Numbered from the stretch's first letter, positions 8,090-17,437 are shown. The stretch: 64,000 nt of DNA from Bacillota bacterium (GCA_009787915.1 WQSK01000001.1:7865-71864); one strand, 5' to 3'. The notes: a model not told the origin generated them from the letters alone. Numbers and translations are program-made.

Positions 8090-9231
8090 AAAAAACTTTT
8101 TTGCAAAATGTAAAAGGCACGTTTGACGCAGGGTGGGAAACACAAAGTATCCGTAACCACGTAACGGGGGTTTTAAGAAAGAACTTTGAGGCTTTTGGTT
8201 ATTTGCCGTTGGAAACCGCAAAGGTTAATAACCTGTCTTTGCTTACGTACAAGTACGACCCCGATGCCGAGATTGTTCGCGAGATTTACAAAATCCGTGA
8301 CCAAGGCGATAGGGATTTGGGGCTTAGGTTTGATTTGACCGTGCCACTTTGCAAGTACATTGCGAACAACCAAAGTATCAAGTTGCCGATGAAACGATAC
8401 GAGATTGGAAAAGTCTGGCGCAATGGACCTGTGAAAATGGGGCGCACGCGCGAGTTTTATCAATGCGACGTTGACGCGGTTGGGATTGACGGTCAACACA
8501 TCGAGGCGGAACTTATATCTTTGGCAATCAAATGTTGTTTAGAGTTGGGAATAAAACCACTGGTTAAATACGGGAATAGAAAGTTACTCCCGTACTCGGA
8601 CAAAATTATTTCTATAATCGACAAAATGGCAAAGGTTACGCATAAGGCACTTATTGACGATTTGTCCAAGCACATGAAACCGAAAGAGGCCGAAGAACTT
8701 ATCCACAACGTAAAAAACGCGCCAAAGATTCCCGAGGTTTTGGATTTGGAGTTTGCCCTTGGCGAACTTGGAGTTTTAGAATATTGCGAGTACGCCCCAT
8801 ATTTGGCGAGAGGGCTTAATGTTTATACGGGCACCGTTTACGAGTTGTATGACAGTTCGGGCAAAATACAAAGTTCAATCGGTGGAGGCGGTCGCTATGA
8901 CAAAATCATTGGGAACTTTATTGATAATGGAAAACAATATCCCGCGGTTGGACTGTCACTTGGGCTTGAACCCCTTATGGCGGTGATAACCCAAACTCAC
9001 CAGACAAAGAGTCCGATTGACCTTATGTTAATCCCGCTTGGTACAGAATCTTTTGCTCAAAAAATTGCAAATGATTTGCGGGCAAAGGGGCAAAACGTGT
9101 TGGTATATCTTGGGGCGAAAAATTTAGCAAAGGCTTTTGAATATGCGGCGGCGTATGGTATAAAAAACTGTGCCGTAATCGGGCCAGACGAAGCAAAGGG
9201 CAAGGAACTGGTTATAAAGGTGGTGAACTAA
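8086..9231 (+). CDS. hisS: Histidyl-tRNA synthetase
   Basis: A class II synthetase of 381 residues that charges tRNA-His. Motif 2 reads KRYEIGKVWRNGP followed by GRTREFYQCDVD, nearer to the archaeal/eukaryotic-like HisRS type than to the E. coli type. The histidine motifs are LNVYTGTVYELY and GGGGRYD, and motif 3 is GLSLGLEPL. The C-terminal anticodon domain is short. The start codon overlaps the metG stop by ATGA. Confidence 0.93.
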   Translation: MKKTFLQNVKGTFDAGWETQSIRNHVTGVLRKNFEAFGYLPLETAKVNNLSLLTYKYDPDAEIVREIYKIRDQGDRDLGLRFDLTVPLCKYIANNQSIKLPMKRYEIGKVWRNGPVKMGRTREFYQCDVDAVGIDGQHIEAELISLAIKCCLELGIKPLVKYGNRKLLPYSDKIISIIDKMAKVTHKALIDDLSKHMKPKEAEELIHNVKNAPKIPEVLDLEFALGELGVLEYCEYAPYLARGLNVYTGTVYELYDSSGKIQSSIGGGGRYDKIIGNFIDNGKQYPAVGLSLGLEPLMAVITQTHQTKSPIDLMLIPLGTESFAQKIANDLRAKGQNVLVYLGAKNLAKAFEYAAAYGIKNCAVIGPDEAKGKELVIKVVN

Positions 9232-9232
9232 C

Positions 9233-10210
9233 ATGGTTGTTAAAAAAAATGTGATACTTACAGGCGTTAAACCGTCGGGCACCTTACATTTAGGGAATTA
9301 CCTTGGTGCCATTGCCCCTGCAATCAAGAGTGCAAACGAATCGACCGACAAAAGTTATTTTTTTATCGCAGACGCACATGCGCTTACAACGGTCAAGAAT
9401 GCAAAAGAACTCTCGACCGCGATAAGGCACATTGCTTGTGTGTGGTTGGCGTGCGGACTTGATGTGAAAAAGACCGCGTTTTATCGCCAATCGGATATTC
9501 CCGAGATTTTTGAACTGGCTACAATAATAAGCAACGTTACCCCAAAGGGTTTGTTAAACCGCGCTCATGCTTATAAAACCGTTGTTCAAAATGCCGTAGA
9601 TAAAAATCAAGACCCTGACAAAGATGTGAACGTAGGTTTGTTTACTTATCCTGTTTTACAGGCCGCAGATATTATGATTGTGGATACGTCAATAGTTCCT
9701 GTGGGGCAAGACCAAAAACAACACATCGAAATTGCCGCGGACATTGCAAAGTCTTTCAACGCCGTTTATGGAAACACACTTGTTGTTCCGAAAGATTTAA
9801 TCAAGCCCGATGTCGGAACTATTGCAGGACTTGACGGGCGCAAGATGTCCAAGAGTTACGGGAATGTGATTCCATTGTTTTGTTCAGAGCAAGATTTGCT
9901 TAAAGCAATTAAACGAATTGAAACGGATTCGTCTTTGCCAACTGACCCAAAGCCGAAAGACCACCTTATATATGTATTGTACAAACATTTTACGGGGAAA
10001 GATTTGGACCCTTGTATTGGTTGGGGGGATGCGAAGCAAAGATTGTTCGACGCCGTAAACAAAGTCATCACCCCGATGAGAGAGCGATATAATTATCTTA
10101 TGGAAAACTATGGCGAGGTTGAAAAGATTTTGGCTTTGGGCGCGGTGGAAACCCGAAAGGTCGCGCGCGAAACATTGAACCGCGTGCGAAAGGCGGTTGG
10201 GATATCATGA
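9233..10210 (+). CDS. trpS: Tryptophanyl-tRNA synthetase
   Basis: A 325-residue class I synthetase that charges tRNA-Trp. The HIGH motif is TLHLGNY (about residues 18-24) after TGVKPSG, and the KMSKS motif is GRKMSKSYGN (about 203-212). It starts 1 bp after the hisS stop and overlaps cysS by ATGA. Its length is normal for the family. Confidence 0.95.
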   Translation: MVVKKNVILTGVKPSGTLHLGNYLGAIAPAIKSANESTDKSYFFIADAHALTTVKNAKELSTAIRHIACVWLACGLDVKKTAFYRQSDIPEIFELATIISNVTPKGLLNRAHAYKTVVQNAVDKNQDPDKDVNVGLFTYPVLQAADIMIVDTSIVPVGQDQKQHIEIAADIAKSFNAVYGNTLVVPKDLIKPDVGTIAGLDGRKMSKSYGNVIPLFCSEQDLLKAIKRIETDSSLPTDPKPKDHLIYVLYKHFTGKDLDPCIGWGDAKQRLFDAVNKVITPMRERYNYLMENYGEVEKILALGAVETRKVARETLNRVRKAVGIS

Positions 10211-11658
10211 TTAAGTTTTATAATACGCTCTCCCGAGAGAAACAAGAGTTTGTCCCTATAGACAAAAAAAATAAAATCGTAAAGATGTATTCTTGTGGAC
10301 CCACGGTTTATAATACCGCTACGATTGGGAACTTGCGTGCATATGTGATTGCGGATATTTTGAAAAAGACCATAAACGCGTATGGATATAAAATTTATGA
10401 TGTCATGAACCTGACCGATGTTGGGCATCTTGTGTCAGACGGCGATGACGGCGAGGACAAAGTTGAAAAGGCCGCACGGGCGCAAGGTATCACTGCCTCG
10501 GAGTTAGCCAAAAGATATACCGACCAATATTTTGTTGATTGTGAGAAACTTAACATCCGTCGCCCCCAAGTTGTTGCCCCCGCCACAGGTTTCATCAAAC
10601 AAATGGTTGATATGGTAGAGCAACTTGAGAAAAAAGGTTTTGCCTACACAATAAAAGATGGTGTGTATTTTGATTCTTCAAAAGTTCCGACTTATAACAA
10701 ACTAAGTCGCCAGCCGATTGAATCAAACATTGCGGGTGCAAGGATTGCTATGGGCGAAAAACGTAACCCTCATGATTTTGCCCTCTGGAAAATCGTCGAC
10801 CCAAAGAGTTTACAGCAATGGGAAACCAAGTGGGGCAAACACGGTGCGCCTGCGTGGCATATTGAGTGCAGTGCTATTGCGCGCGAATTTTTGGGCGACA
10901 CGTTTGATATTCACACGGGCGGGATTGACCATATACCGACACATCACACAAACGAGATTGCCCAGACCGAGAGTCTGACGGGCAAGCCAATGGCGAACTT
11001 TTGGATGCATAACGAGTTCATGACGGTGGACGGCAAAAAGATGTCAAAGTCTTTGGGAAATGGTTTTATGTTGTCTGACATAGAAAAAAAAGGAATCGAC
11101 CCAATCGCGTTTAGATATATGTGTTTGTTGACGCACTATAGGTCGATTTTTAATTTTACATGGGAAGGTCTGCAAAGTGCCCAAACCGCGCTTGACAATC
11201 TCGTAAAGCAATTGGCCAGGCATAAGGTTGCTGTCAAGGCTAATTCCCTCTCGCCTGCGGAACTCGGCTTGCGCCTCAAACAGTCCTCGGCTTCAAGTGA
11301 ACAAGCCTCACCAGCAACCTTTTCACCGATGGTTGTGCTTTGGGATGATTTGAATACCCCGAGGGCGGTTGCCTTGTTGTGGGACGCGGTTAAGGGCGCA
11401 CCCTCGCGTGTGGTGTATGACATGGCGATTGCGTTGGATTCGGTTTTGTCACTTGATTTAGAAACGCGTGTTCAAAAGTTTTTGGCTTCACAAAAGAGCG
11501 CGGATGTTCCGAAAAAAGTTTTGGATTTGGCAAAGGCTCGGCATGAAAAGAAACTTGCAAAAGATTGGGCAGGTGCCGATAAATTGCGTGATGAAGTATT
11601 GACTTTGGGGTACATTATTAAAGATACTAGGGATGGTTACGAGGTAATAAACAAATGA
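10207..11658 (+). CDS. cysS: Cysteinyl-tRNA synthetase
   Basis: A 483-residue class I synthetase that charges tRNA-Cys. Visible marks are the first zinc cysteine in YSCGPTVYN, the HIGH-like TIGNLRAY, zinc ligands in HIECS and GGIDHIPTHHTNE, and KKMSKSLGN. The second His segment normally reads GGxDLxFPHHENE and is slightly altered here (HIPTHHTNE), but the ligands are kept. It overlaps trpS and the following MBL gene by 4 bp each. Confidence 0.95.
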   Translation: MIKFYNTLSREKQEFVPIDKKNKIVKMYSCGPTVYNTATIGNLRAYVIADILKKTINAYGYKIYDVMNLTDVGHLVSDGDDGEDKVEKAARAQGITASELAKRYTDQYFVDCEKLNIRRPQVVAPATGFIKQMVDMVEQLEKKGFAYTIKDGVYFDSSKVPTYNKLSRQPIESNIAGARIAMGEKRNPHDFALWKIVDPKSLQQWETKWGKHGAPAWHIECSAIAREFLGDTFDIHTGGIDHIPTHHTNEIAQTESLTGKPMANFWMHNEFMTVDGKKMSKSLGNGFMLSDIEKKGIDPIAFRYMCLLTHYRSIFNFTWEGLQSAQTALDNLVKQLARHKVAVKANSLSPAELGLRLKQSSASSEQASPATFSPMVVLWDDLNTPRAVALLWDAVKGAPSRVVYDMAIALDSVLSLDLETRVQKFLASQKSADVPKKVLDLAKARHEKKLAKDWAGADKLRDEVLTLGYIIKDTRDGYEVINK

Positions 11659-12389
11659 AAGTAAAACTCTACGGGACGGGAAGTTCGGCGGCAAAGAATT
11701 TCAGCGCATGTGCGTTTATTAATGACGAGGTTCTTTTTGATTGCCCAAATGGTTTGGTGCAAAAACTCCGCAATGACGACGTGGATTTTGACAAGGTTAA
11801 AGTCCTTATTTTGTCGCACTTTCACGGTGACCATGATTTTGATGTTCCGTTTTTTTTAGGGGCGATGGGTTTCAACCCAAGAGGTCGCAAATTAACAATC
11901 ATCGCACCAAAGGGTTTTGCAAAGCGTCACAAGGTTTTATGCGACATGATTTGGCCAGGTATCTTTGGCTTTAAGGTGGCGAAGAAAAATATCGACCTAA
12001 CGATATTGGAAGCCAAAGACAAAAGAGTTTTCAATATAGAGGGGTACGAGATTAAGGCATACTCTGTGTCACACTGTGAGGAGCAGGGTTGCGTTGCATA
12101 TGGTTTTAAAATAACAAAAGACGGAAAAACGATTTCTTTCAGCGGTGACACTTCGATGACGGATAATGTTAGGGCTTTGGTTGATGGGGTGGATATGGCG
12201 TTTATCGAATGCACAGGCGCACCTTTATCAGAGCGGGTTCCCGTGCATATCGATGTTCCAGAGTTTTTGGCGCTTAAAAAAGATTTTCCAGATGTTAAAT
12301 TGGTTCCAATACACATGTCGGATAAGAGCAAAGAGGCTCTTGAAAAACTAGGTGTCAAGGTTCCAGAGGATGGGGATGAATATAATTGA
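11655..12389 (+). CDS. MBL-fold metallohydrolase, RNase Z-like
   Basis: A 244-residue metallo-beta-lactamase-fold protein. The metal-binding motif is HFHGDHD (about residues 55-61), with further ligands likely at HCEEQ, SGDTSMTD and the late PIHMSD. The overall pattern resembles RNase Z/AtsA-type hydrolases. Its position in an operon with four aminoacyl-tRNA synthetases and smpB suggests a role in tRNA or RNA metabolism, which is inference. It overlaps smpB by 14 bp. Confidence 0.8.
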   Translation: MKVKLYGTGSSAAKNFSACAFINDEVLFDCPNGLVQKLRNDDVDFDKVKVLILSHFHGDHDFDVPFFLGAMGFNPRGRKLTIIAPKGFAKRHKVLCDMIWPGIFGFKVAKKNIDLTILEAKDKRVFNIEGYEIKAYSVSHCEEQGCVAYGFKITKDGKTISFSGDTSMTDNVRALVDGVDMAFIECTGAPLSERVPVHIDVPEFLALKKDFPDVKLVPIHMSDKSKEALEKLGVKVPEDGDEYN

Positions 12390-12837
12390 CGACAACCGCA
12401 AGGCAAGGTTTGACTATGCCATAGATGACAAATTCGAGGCGGGGTTGTCGTTGCTTGGGTGGGAAGTCAAATCCGCGCGCGCTGGAAACGTTAATCTTAA
12501 GGACAGTTTCGTTTATTTTCAGGTTGCATCAAACGGGGGAATAAGTGCTATACTTAAAAACGCGCATTTCTCTCCGTTTCAATTCGGTGATGTATCAACC
12601 CAGGAAACGCGCAGGGATAGGCAACTTTTGTTAAACATACATGAGATTAAAAAAATCCATAACGCAGTTAAAACAAAAGGCGTGACATGTGTACCTCTTA
12701 GGCTGTATTTTAATAAAAGTGGTCGCGTGAAACTCGAGATTGCTATTGGAAAAGGGAAACATACTTATGACAAAAAACAAACACAGAAAGAACGTGATAT
12801 TGCCCGCGAAACACGTCGGGCAATCGAAGGGATGTAG
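12376..12837 (+). CDS. smpB: SsrA-binding protein SmpB
   Basis: Binds tmRNA and delivers it to stalled ribosomes. The 153-residue product begins MNIIDDNRKARFDYAIDDKF and has the family marks GWEVKSARAGNVNLKDSF, the HF-PF segment and the C-terminal RETRRAIEGM tail. I chose ATG 12376 over GTG 12352 because GAGGA lies 6 nt upstream and known SmpB proteins begin there. The ssrA gene itself is not in the window. Confidence 0.93.
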   Translation: MNIIDDNRKARFDYAIDDKFEAGLSLLGWEVKSARAGNVNLKDSFVYFQVASNGGISAILKNAHFSPFQFGDVSTQETRRDRQLLLNIHEIKKIHNAVKTKGVTCVPLRLYFNKSGRVKLEIAIGKGKHTYDKKQTQKERDIARETRRAIEGM

Positions 12838-12840
12838 CAT

Positions 12841-13776
12841 ATGAGAAAAGAAGGACAAAAAGTTAAAAACGTAAATGGCTTTAGCCGAGTGGCGACGTTG
12901 CTTGTAGGCACACGTAGGTGCGAGGCTACGAACTATTTTACAAAAGAAGTGTTGTGCAAAAAATTCGATGATTATATAGAGTTAAAAAAGAAAGAAGGCA
13001 AAGAATACAACTATCGCGATATTGCGCTCGCGGTTTTGGTGCGGATTTTTTATTTAAGACCCCAATTGAACCGCTTTGTTGTAAAGGGCAAAATCTATCA
13101 GCGTCATCATGTTGATGTGGCGTGCACCGTGCACAAGAATTTAAGAACAGGCGAAAAGGAAACGGCGATTAAATGCAGGTTCCACGGCAACGAAACATTG
13201 GACGAGGTCAAAGAACGTGTTGACTCGGCACTTAAAAAAGCGGTGTTCGAGGAAAACTCTACGGACAAGTTCGTTGACAGCCTTTTGGGTCGCGCACCGA
13301 ACTTTTTGTTGCGCTTTATCGTTTGGACATTTAGGATTCGCGATAGGTGGGGATTATTGTCAGACAAATTCATGTTTGAAACCAGCCCAATGCACACAAG
13401 CATTTTCTACGGCGACCTCAAAAGTATCCACCTAGGGGCAACTTGGCACCATTTGTACGAGTTCGGGAATTGTGGTTTTTTCCTAACAATGGGAAAGGAA
13501 ACATGGAAACCCGTTGTATGCCAAAAGACACAAAAAATCACCGCAGAAAAAGTGGTGGAACTAGGGATTTCTATTGACGAGCGATTTATCGACGGTCTGA
13601 CCTATAGCCAAATGCTTAAGACGATTGACAGGATTTTAGAGGACCTAACAGTTTTGGAAACTCCTGCACTCCCCGAGGACAGAAAATGGCCATATAACAC
13701 AAGCGAGAAATTAAAACGCCTTCCGCGCCGTGCGAAAAAACAGGCAAGGCGTGCGGGCTTGACAATCGCCTCATAA
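12841..13776 (+). CDS. CAT/E2 acyltransferase-fold protein lacking the catalytic His
   Basis: A 311-residue protein whose middle and end follow the catalytic domain of 2-oxoacid dehydrogenase E2 and chloramphenicol acetyltransferase. YRDIALAVLVRIFYLRPQLNRFVVKGKIY matches the early helix and first strands, and the C-terminal SIDERFIDGLTY matches the E2 signature SxDHRxIDG. The catalytic histidine of that signature is Glu here. There is no lipoyl domain and no dehydrogenase gene nearby, and the tail is strongly basic. It may be a non-catalytic or repurposed acyltransferase. The start lies 3 bp after smpB. Confidence 0.6.
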   Translation: MRKEGQKVKNVNGFSRVATLLVGTRRCEATNYFTKEVLCKKFDDYIELKKKEGKEYNYRDIALAVLVRIFYLRPQLNRFVVKGKIYQRHHVDVACTVHKNLRTGEKETAIKCRFHGNETLDEVKERVDSALKKAVFEENSTDKFVDSLLGRAPNFLLRFIVWTFRIRDRWGLLSDKFMFETSPMHTSIFYGDLKSIHLGATWHHLYEFGNCGFFLTMGKETWKPVVCQKTQKITAEKVVELGISIDERFIDGLTYSQMLKTIDRILEDLTVLETPALPEDRKWPYNTSEKLKRLPRRAKKQARRAGLTIAS

Positions 13777-13787
13777 CGTGATATAAA
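13759..13787 (+). promoter_or_regulatory. Promoter for gene 13795
   Basis: TTGACA (13759-13764), 17 bp, TATAAA (13782-13787), 7 nt, ATG 13795. It lies partly inside the upstream coding end and implies a leaderless mRNA. Confidence 0.8.
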
Positions 13788-13794
13788 TTTCTCA

Positions 13795-14658
13795 ATGGTT
13801 TTAACGAAAGAATATTTACACAAAGTACATAATGTTTTCTCTGATGTAAAAACGATTTGCAGGGAGTTGCCATGCCATGCGGACGGGACAAAAAGAGATA
13901 TTCCGTACCCGAAGACAACACCGTTTTCATTGTTTGGAAGTGTGAACAGGGATACAAGTTCTGTCGGTTTTGAAATCGGAGATATTCATACAAGGCTTGA
14001 TGTATGGAAATACACTTTGCCAGCAGAGCAAGAATACCCGCACATATGGTTGCGCAAGACCGACACCAATGAGAAGATTGATGATTATGAAAAACTTTGT
14101 TTTCTAATCGATTTTTCAAGTAAAGGGATTCAAACATATGCGTCGAACTATGGACTTTTGGAACCTTTGTCTGAGTCGAAAAAACAAAGGCTTGTTGAAA
14201 TACTTGATGAAGATTGCAAACATCTTTTACACCAAACGGATGCAGAAAATATCGGAGGGATTCTTGCCAACGGGTTGCACCTCAACGGTGAAACGGGCGA
14301 GTATTCACATTTTGCTGATAAAAATTCTCGCCTTTATTATACAACTTATCCACTTGAAAAGGAGGAGGCCTCTGACCCACTTCGCTTAACGCATAGTATT
14401 TATGGGAATCAATATAACCCGCGCATGGTTTTATTGGGCTTACCAAACCAACTTGGGGATGTCGAGAACGAAAAATTCCGCGAAAGAATTGCCGTGATGT
14501 CGCCTTATGCAAAACGACATATTATCCCACCCGAGTTCGTGCGCGGGGTCGTTGATTTTAGGGGTAACTTTGAATCAAATCCCAATTGGATTCTTTCGCG
14601 TGGCAATGCCGACGAGTTGCTTAATAAACACAGAGAACGAATGCATATAACCACTTGA
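13795..14658 (+). CDS. Hypothetical protein, possible ADP-ribosyltransferase-like fold
   Basis: A 287-residue soluble protein that I do not firmly recognise. The C-terminal half holds LLHQTDAENIGGILANGLHL (about residues 141-160), which resembles the H-x-T...ILxxGL start of ADP-ribosyltransferase-like domains (KptA, DUF952, ART toxins). A YYTTYPLE segment and IIPPEFVRGVVDF follow, similar in placement to later strands of that fold. The N-terminal 130 residues show no known motif. The assignment is tentative. It has its own leaderless-type promoter. Confidence 0.5.
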   Translation: MVLTKEYLHKVHNVFSDVKTICRELPCHADGTKRDIPYPKTTPFSLFGSVNRDTSSVGFEIGDIHTRLDVWKYTLPAEQEYPHIWLRKTDTNEKIDDYEKLCFLIDFSSKGIQTYASNYGLLEPLSESKKQRLVEILDEDCKHLLHQTDAENIGGILANGLHLNGETGEYSHFADKNSRLYYTTYPLEKEEASDPLRLTHSIYGNQYNPRMVLLGLPNQLGDVENEKFRERIAVMSPYAKRHIIPPEFVRGVVDFRGNFESNPNWILSRGNADELLNKHRERMHITT

Positions 14659-14693
14659 CTTTTTGCCCGAAAGTGGAAAGGGATTTTTGGGTA

Positions 14694-14722
14694 TTGCAAT
14701 GTAACAAAATTTATGGTAGGGT
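14694..14722 (+). promoter_or_regulatory. Weak promoter for gene 14730
   Basis: TTGCAA (14694-14699), 17 bp, TAGGGT (14717-14722), 7 nt, ATG 14730. The spacing fits the other leaderless starts, but the -10 is poor. Confidence 0.4.
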
Positions 14723-14729
14723 TGTTTTG

Positions 14730-15392
14730 ATGATTAAAGTTTTTATTGGACTTAGAACACTGATTGAACACGGCTATTTAAATGGTGACGTATCAAAACG
14801 TTTGCCGCGTGAGGCCTTTTATGGTGACGAATATCACAAGGTATTTATTGGGGCAAGTGAAGATGTCTTTTTTGATGTTGTGCCTGGTGACACATCTGGT
14901 CGTTCTGGCACAGGTGACACAATGCGAGTCCTTAAATCATGGGAAAATGGTGAGGTTTATAAACCGCCTTACAAAATCGATGTTTGTACTTTGCAACTTA
15001 AAAACAACCTGAACCCGCCAACCATATGTATGGCGACCGAGTTAGAAAAAAAACTTGGCGGGATTCCGTTTACCATATTTTATAGTCGGGGCCTTAGGGG
15101 CAACAACACGGGTGCGATTGTAACTGCTGTTGATTTGCGAAAAACGAGAACTGTTATAGAGAAGATGGACCTTGGTTCCCATGGTACCGATATTCTTGAT
15201 GTGCAAATCACAACAGACCCGAACGAATATTGGAGTACAACATACGTAGAGGTTGACGGCAAAAAAGACGAAGGAATAGAAAAGCGATATTACGAGAAAG
15301 AGGTAATTACCGAGCATAGAAAATCCCTCATAGAATTTGATGCGGATGGCGATAAAATTGTGCGGTCGTCTTTATTGACGTTTGGACTTTGA
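14730..15392 (+). CDS. Hypothetical protein
   Basis: A 220-residue protein, unrecognised. It begins MIKVFIGLRTLIEHGYLNGD, has many Asp, Gly and Thr residues, no signal peptide and no membrane segment. An upstream TTG (14655) would add 25 residues, but the ATG at 14730 has better promoter spacing and a more protein-like start. It lies between another unknown gene and serS. Confidence 0.55.
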   Translation: MIKVFIGLRTLIEHGYLNGDVSKRLPREAFYGDEYHKVFIGASEDVFFDVVPGDTSGRSGTGDTMRVLKSWENGEVYKPPYKIDVCTLQLKNNLNPPTICMATELEKKLGGIPFTIFYSRGLRGNNTGAIVTAVDLRKTRTVIEKMDLGSHGTDILDVQITTDPNEYWSTTYVEVDGKKDEGIEKRYYEKEVITEHRKSLIEFDADGDKIVRSSLLTFGL

Positions 15393-15404
15393 TAATGTTA
15401 TCAT
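15375..15404 (+). promoter_or_regulatory. serS promoter
   Basis: TTGACG (15375-15380), 18 bp, TATCAT (15399-15404), 6 nt, ATG 15411. No Shine-Dalgarno; leaderless type. Confidence 0.7.
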
Positions 15405-15410
15405 ATCGGC

Positions 15411-16733
15411 ATGATTGATATTAATTTGATACGGGAAGGTTCCGAGGCGGTGGCAAAAACCCTTGCAAAGCGCGGGTACGAAATTGAACAGGTTTCAAAG
15501 ATGTTTGCGGAACTTTTGAAACTTGATGCAAAAAAGCGCAAGATTCAAACCGAGGGGGAGAACCTGAGAGCCGAGCGCAATCGTTTGAACGACCAAATAT
15601 CGAAAGCCAAAGATGCCACAGAGCGCACAAACTTGATTGCAGGAACAAAGGTTTTGTCAGAAAAAATATCCAAAATCAATATTGACAAAATCGAGAAGAA
15701 AATTTTTGATATAATGGCGGGGATTCCGAATTTGCCAATGGAAGAAGTCCAATCAGGTGGCAAGGAAAAAAACCGTGTAGTCGAAACGATTGGTGTTAAA
15801 CCGACTTTTGATTTTAAACCAAAAGACCATGTTGAACTGTGTACAAGTTTGGGTCTTATTGATTACGAGCGTGCGGCGAAAATCAGCGGGCGCGGAACCT
15901 GGGTCTACACAAACATGGGTGCGAGGTTAGAGTGGGCACTTTTGAACTACTTTGTAGATTTTCACACACGAAATGGGTACGAGTTTATAATGCCTCCGCA
16001 CCTTTTGAATTACCAAAGCGGATATGCCGCGGGTCAGTTTCCAAAGTTTGCTGAAAACATTTTTTGTACAAGCGCAGGTGCAGGTATTGGAACCAAAGGT
16101 GGGAAAGCCCCAAAGTTCAGCGACCCCGATTTTAGGTTTTTGTTGCCGACATCCGAAACCGCGATTATAAACCTTCATCGCGATGAGATTATTCCACAGG
16201 ACAAACTCCCGATTAAATATTTTGGGTTTTCACCATGTTACAGGCGCGAGATTGGGAACTATGGTAACTCCGAACGCGGTATGATTCGCGGTTTTCAATT
16301 CCATAAAATAGAGCAATTTATCTTTTGCAACAAAGAGGACGATGAACAATACTTTTTGGAAATCGTTTCAAATGCCGAGGAACTTGTTAGGGGGCTTGGA
16401 CTCCATGCACGGACTGTTGCGCTTGCCGCTGGTGATGTTGGCGGGGCTATGGCAAAAACATATGACATCGAGGTCTATATCCCAAGCATGACCAGTATCG
16501 AGGGCGGGTTTAAGGAGGTTAGTTCTTGTTCGACCGCCCAGCAATATCAGGCGCGTCGTGCGGCGATAAGAACAAAAAGAACAACGACCGAGTTTGTTCA
16601 TACGCTTAATGCAAGTGGTTTGGCGACCAGTCGTTTAATTCCTGCGATTGTTGAACAGTTCCAGACCGCGGACGGACGTGTTCGTGTGCCAGAGGTTTTG
16701 CAAAAATATTTGGGAGGCGCAAAGTTTTTGTGA
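15411..16733 (+). CDS. serS: Seryl-tRNA synthetase
   Basis: Charges tRNA-Ser (and tRNA-Sec where present). The 440-residue class II enzyme has the N-terminal coiled-coil arm (about residues 25-105, rich in Lys/Glu heptads). Motif 2 is around PCYRREIGNYGNSERGMIRGFQFHKIEQF, and the C-terminal segment has SSCSTAQQYQARR and HTLNASGLATSR. All parts are normal. The last bases sit just before a weak TATATA box for the amidase gene. Confidence 0.95.
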   Translation: MIDINLIREGSEAVAKTLAKRGYEIEQVSKMFAELLKLDAKKRKIQTEGENLRAERNRLNDQISKAKDATERTNLIAGTKVLSEKISKINIDKIEKKIFDIMAGIPNLPMEEVQSGGKEKNRVVETIGVKPTFDFKPKDHVELCTSLGLIDYERAAKISGRGTWVYTNMGARLEWALLNYFVDFHTRNGYEFIMPPHLLNYQSGYAAGQFPKFAENIFCTSAGAGIGTKGGKAPKFSDPDFRFLLPTSETAIINLHRDEIIPQDKLPIKYFGFSPCYRREIGNYGNSERGMIRGFQFHKIEQFIFCNKEDDEQYFLEIVSNAEELVRGLGLHARTVALAAGDVGGAMAKTYDIEVYIPSMTSIEGGFKEVSSCSTAQQYQARRAAIRTKRTTTEFVHTLNASGLATSRLIPAIVEQFQTADGRVRVPEVLQKYLGGAKFL

Positions 16734-16753
16734 CAACCACATATATATAGAAC

Positions 16754-17437
16754 ATGATGATTCGTGTCGTATGTGTTTTGTTTGCCGTAGCAATTATTAC
16801 TTCTTTGTTTGTGGACTTTCGGTCACGCCCAGTTCATGCGCGGACGGCGGATTTTCATGTTGTGATTGACGCTGGTCACGGCGGGCATGACGGTGGGGCG
16901 GTAGGAAAAAACGGAACTCGCGAGGCCGATGTTGTTTTGGCTATTGCAAGGTTTTTGGAGAGCGAACTTAAAAGCATTGGTATAGGTACGACTATGACAA
17001 GGACGACCGAGGCAGATTTGGCGGCCCCTATGGCAAGAAATCGCAAGCGTAGTGACATGGATGCGCGCCGTAGAATTATCGAGTCGGTTCAACCCGATTT
17101 GGTGGTTTCAATACACCTAAACAGTCTGCCATCGCACCCTGGGGTTCGGGGCTTTCAGGCATTTTTCAACCAAAGCGGCGAAATCAGTAGACACTTTGCC
17201 GAGTCCCTTCAGGCGCATTTTAACAATCTGCCATTGCAGGGCAATCGCCGCGCGTCCACGGGGGATTTTTATATTTTGAACTCTACGGGTTTTCCGTCGG
17301 TGCTTTTGGAGTGTGGGTTTTTGTCTAACCCAAATGACGAGGCACTTTTAAGGACAACCGAGTATCAACAGTTTTTGGCGGCAAACATTGCGGAGGCGAT
17401 AGACCAGGCGCGGAGAAATGTTCCTCCAGTCAGATAA
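16754..17437 (+). CDS. N-acetylmuramoyl-L-alanine amidase (Amidase_3)
   Basis: A 227-residue exported cell-wall hydrolase that cleaves the bond between muramic acid and the stem peptide. Residues 1-27 form a signal peptide or membrane anchor. The amidase_3 domain follows: VIDAGHGGHDGGAVG (zinc His), RxxE-type segment, VSIHLNS (second His) and LLECGFLSNP (catalytic Glu). There are no SPOR or SH3 domains, so it is of the compact CwlD-like size. TATATA at 16742-16747 precedes the ATG by 6 nt, with no clear -35. Confidence 0.88.
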   Translation: MMIRVVCVLFAVAIITSLFVDFRSRPVHARTADFHVVIDAGHGGHDGGAVGKNGTREADVVLAIARFLESELKSIGIGTTMTRTTEADLAAPMARNRKRSDMDARRRIIESVQPDLVVSIHLNSLPSHPGVRGFQAFFNQSGEISRHFAESLQAHFNNLPLQGNRRASTGDFYILNSTGFPSVLLECGFLSNPNDEALLRTTEYQQFLAANIAEAIDQARRNVPPVR

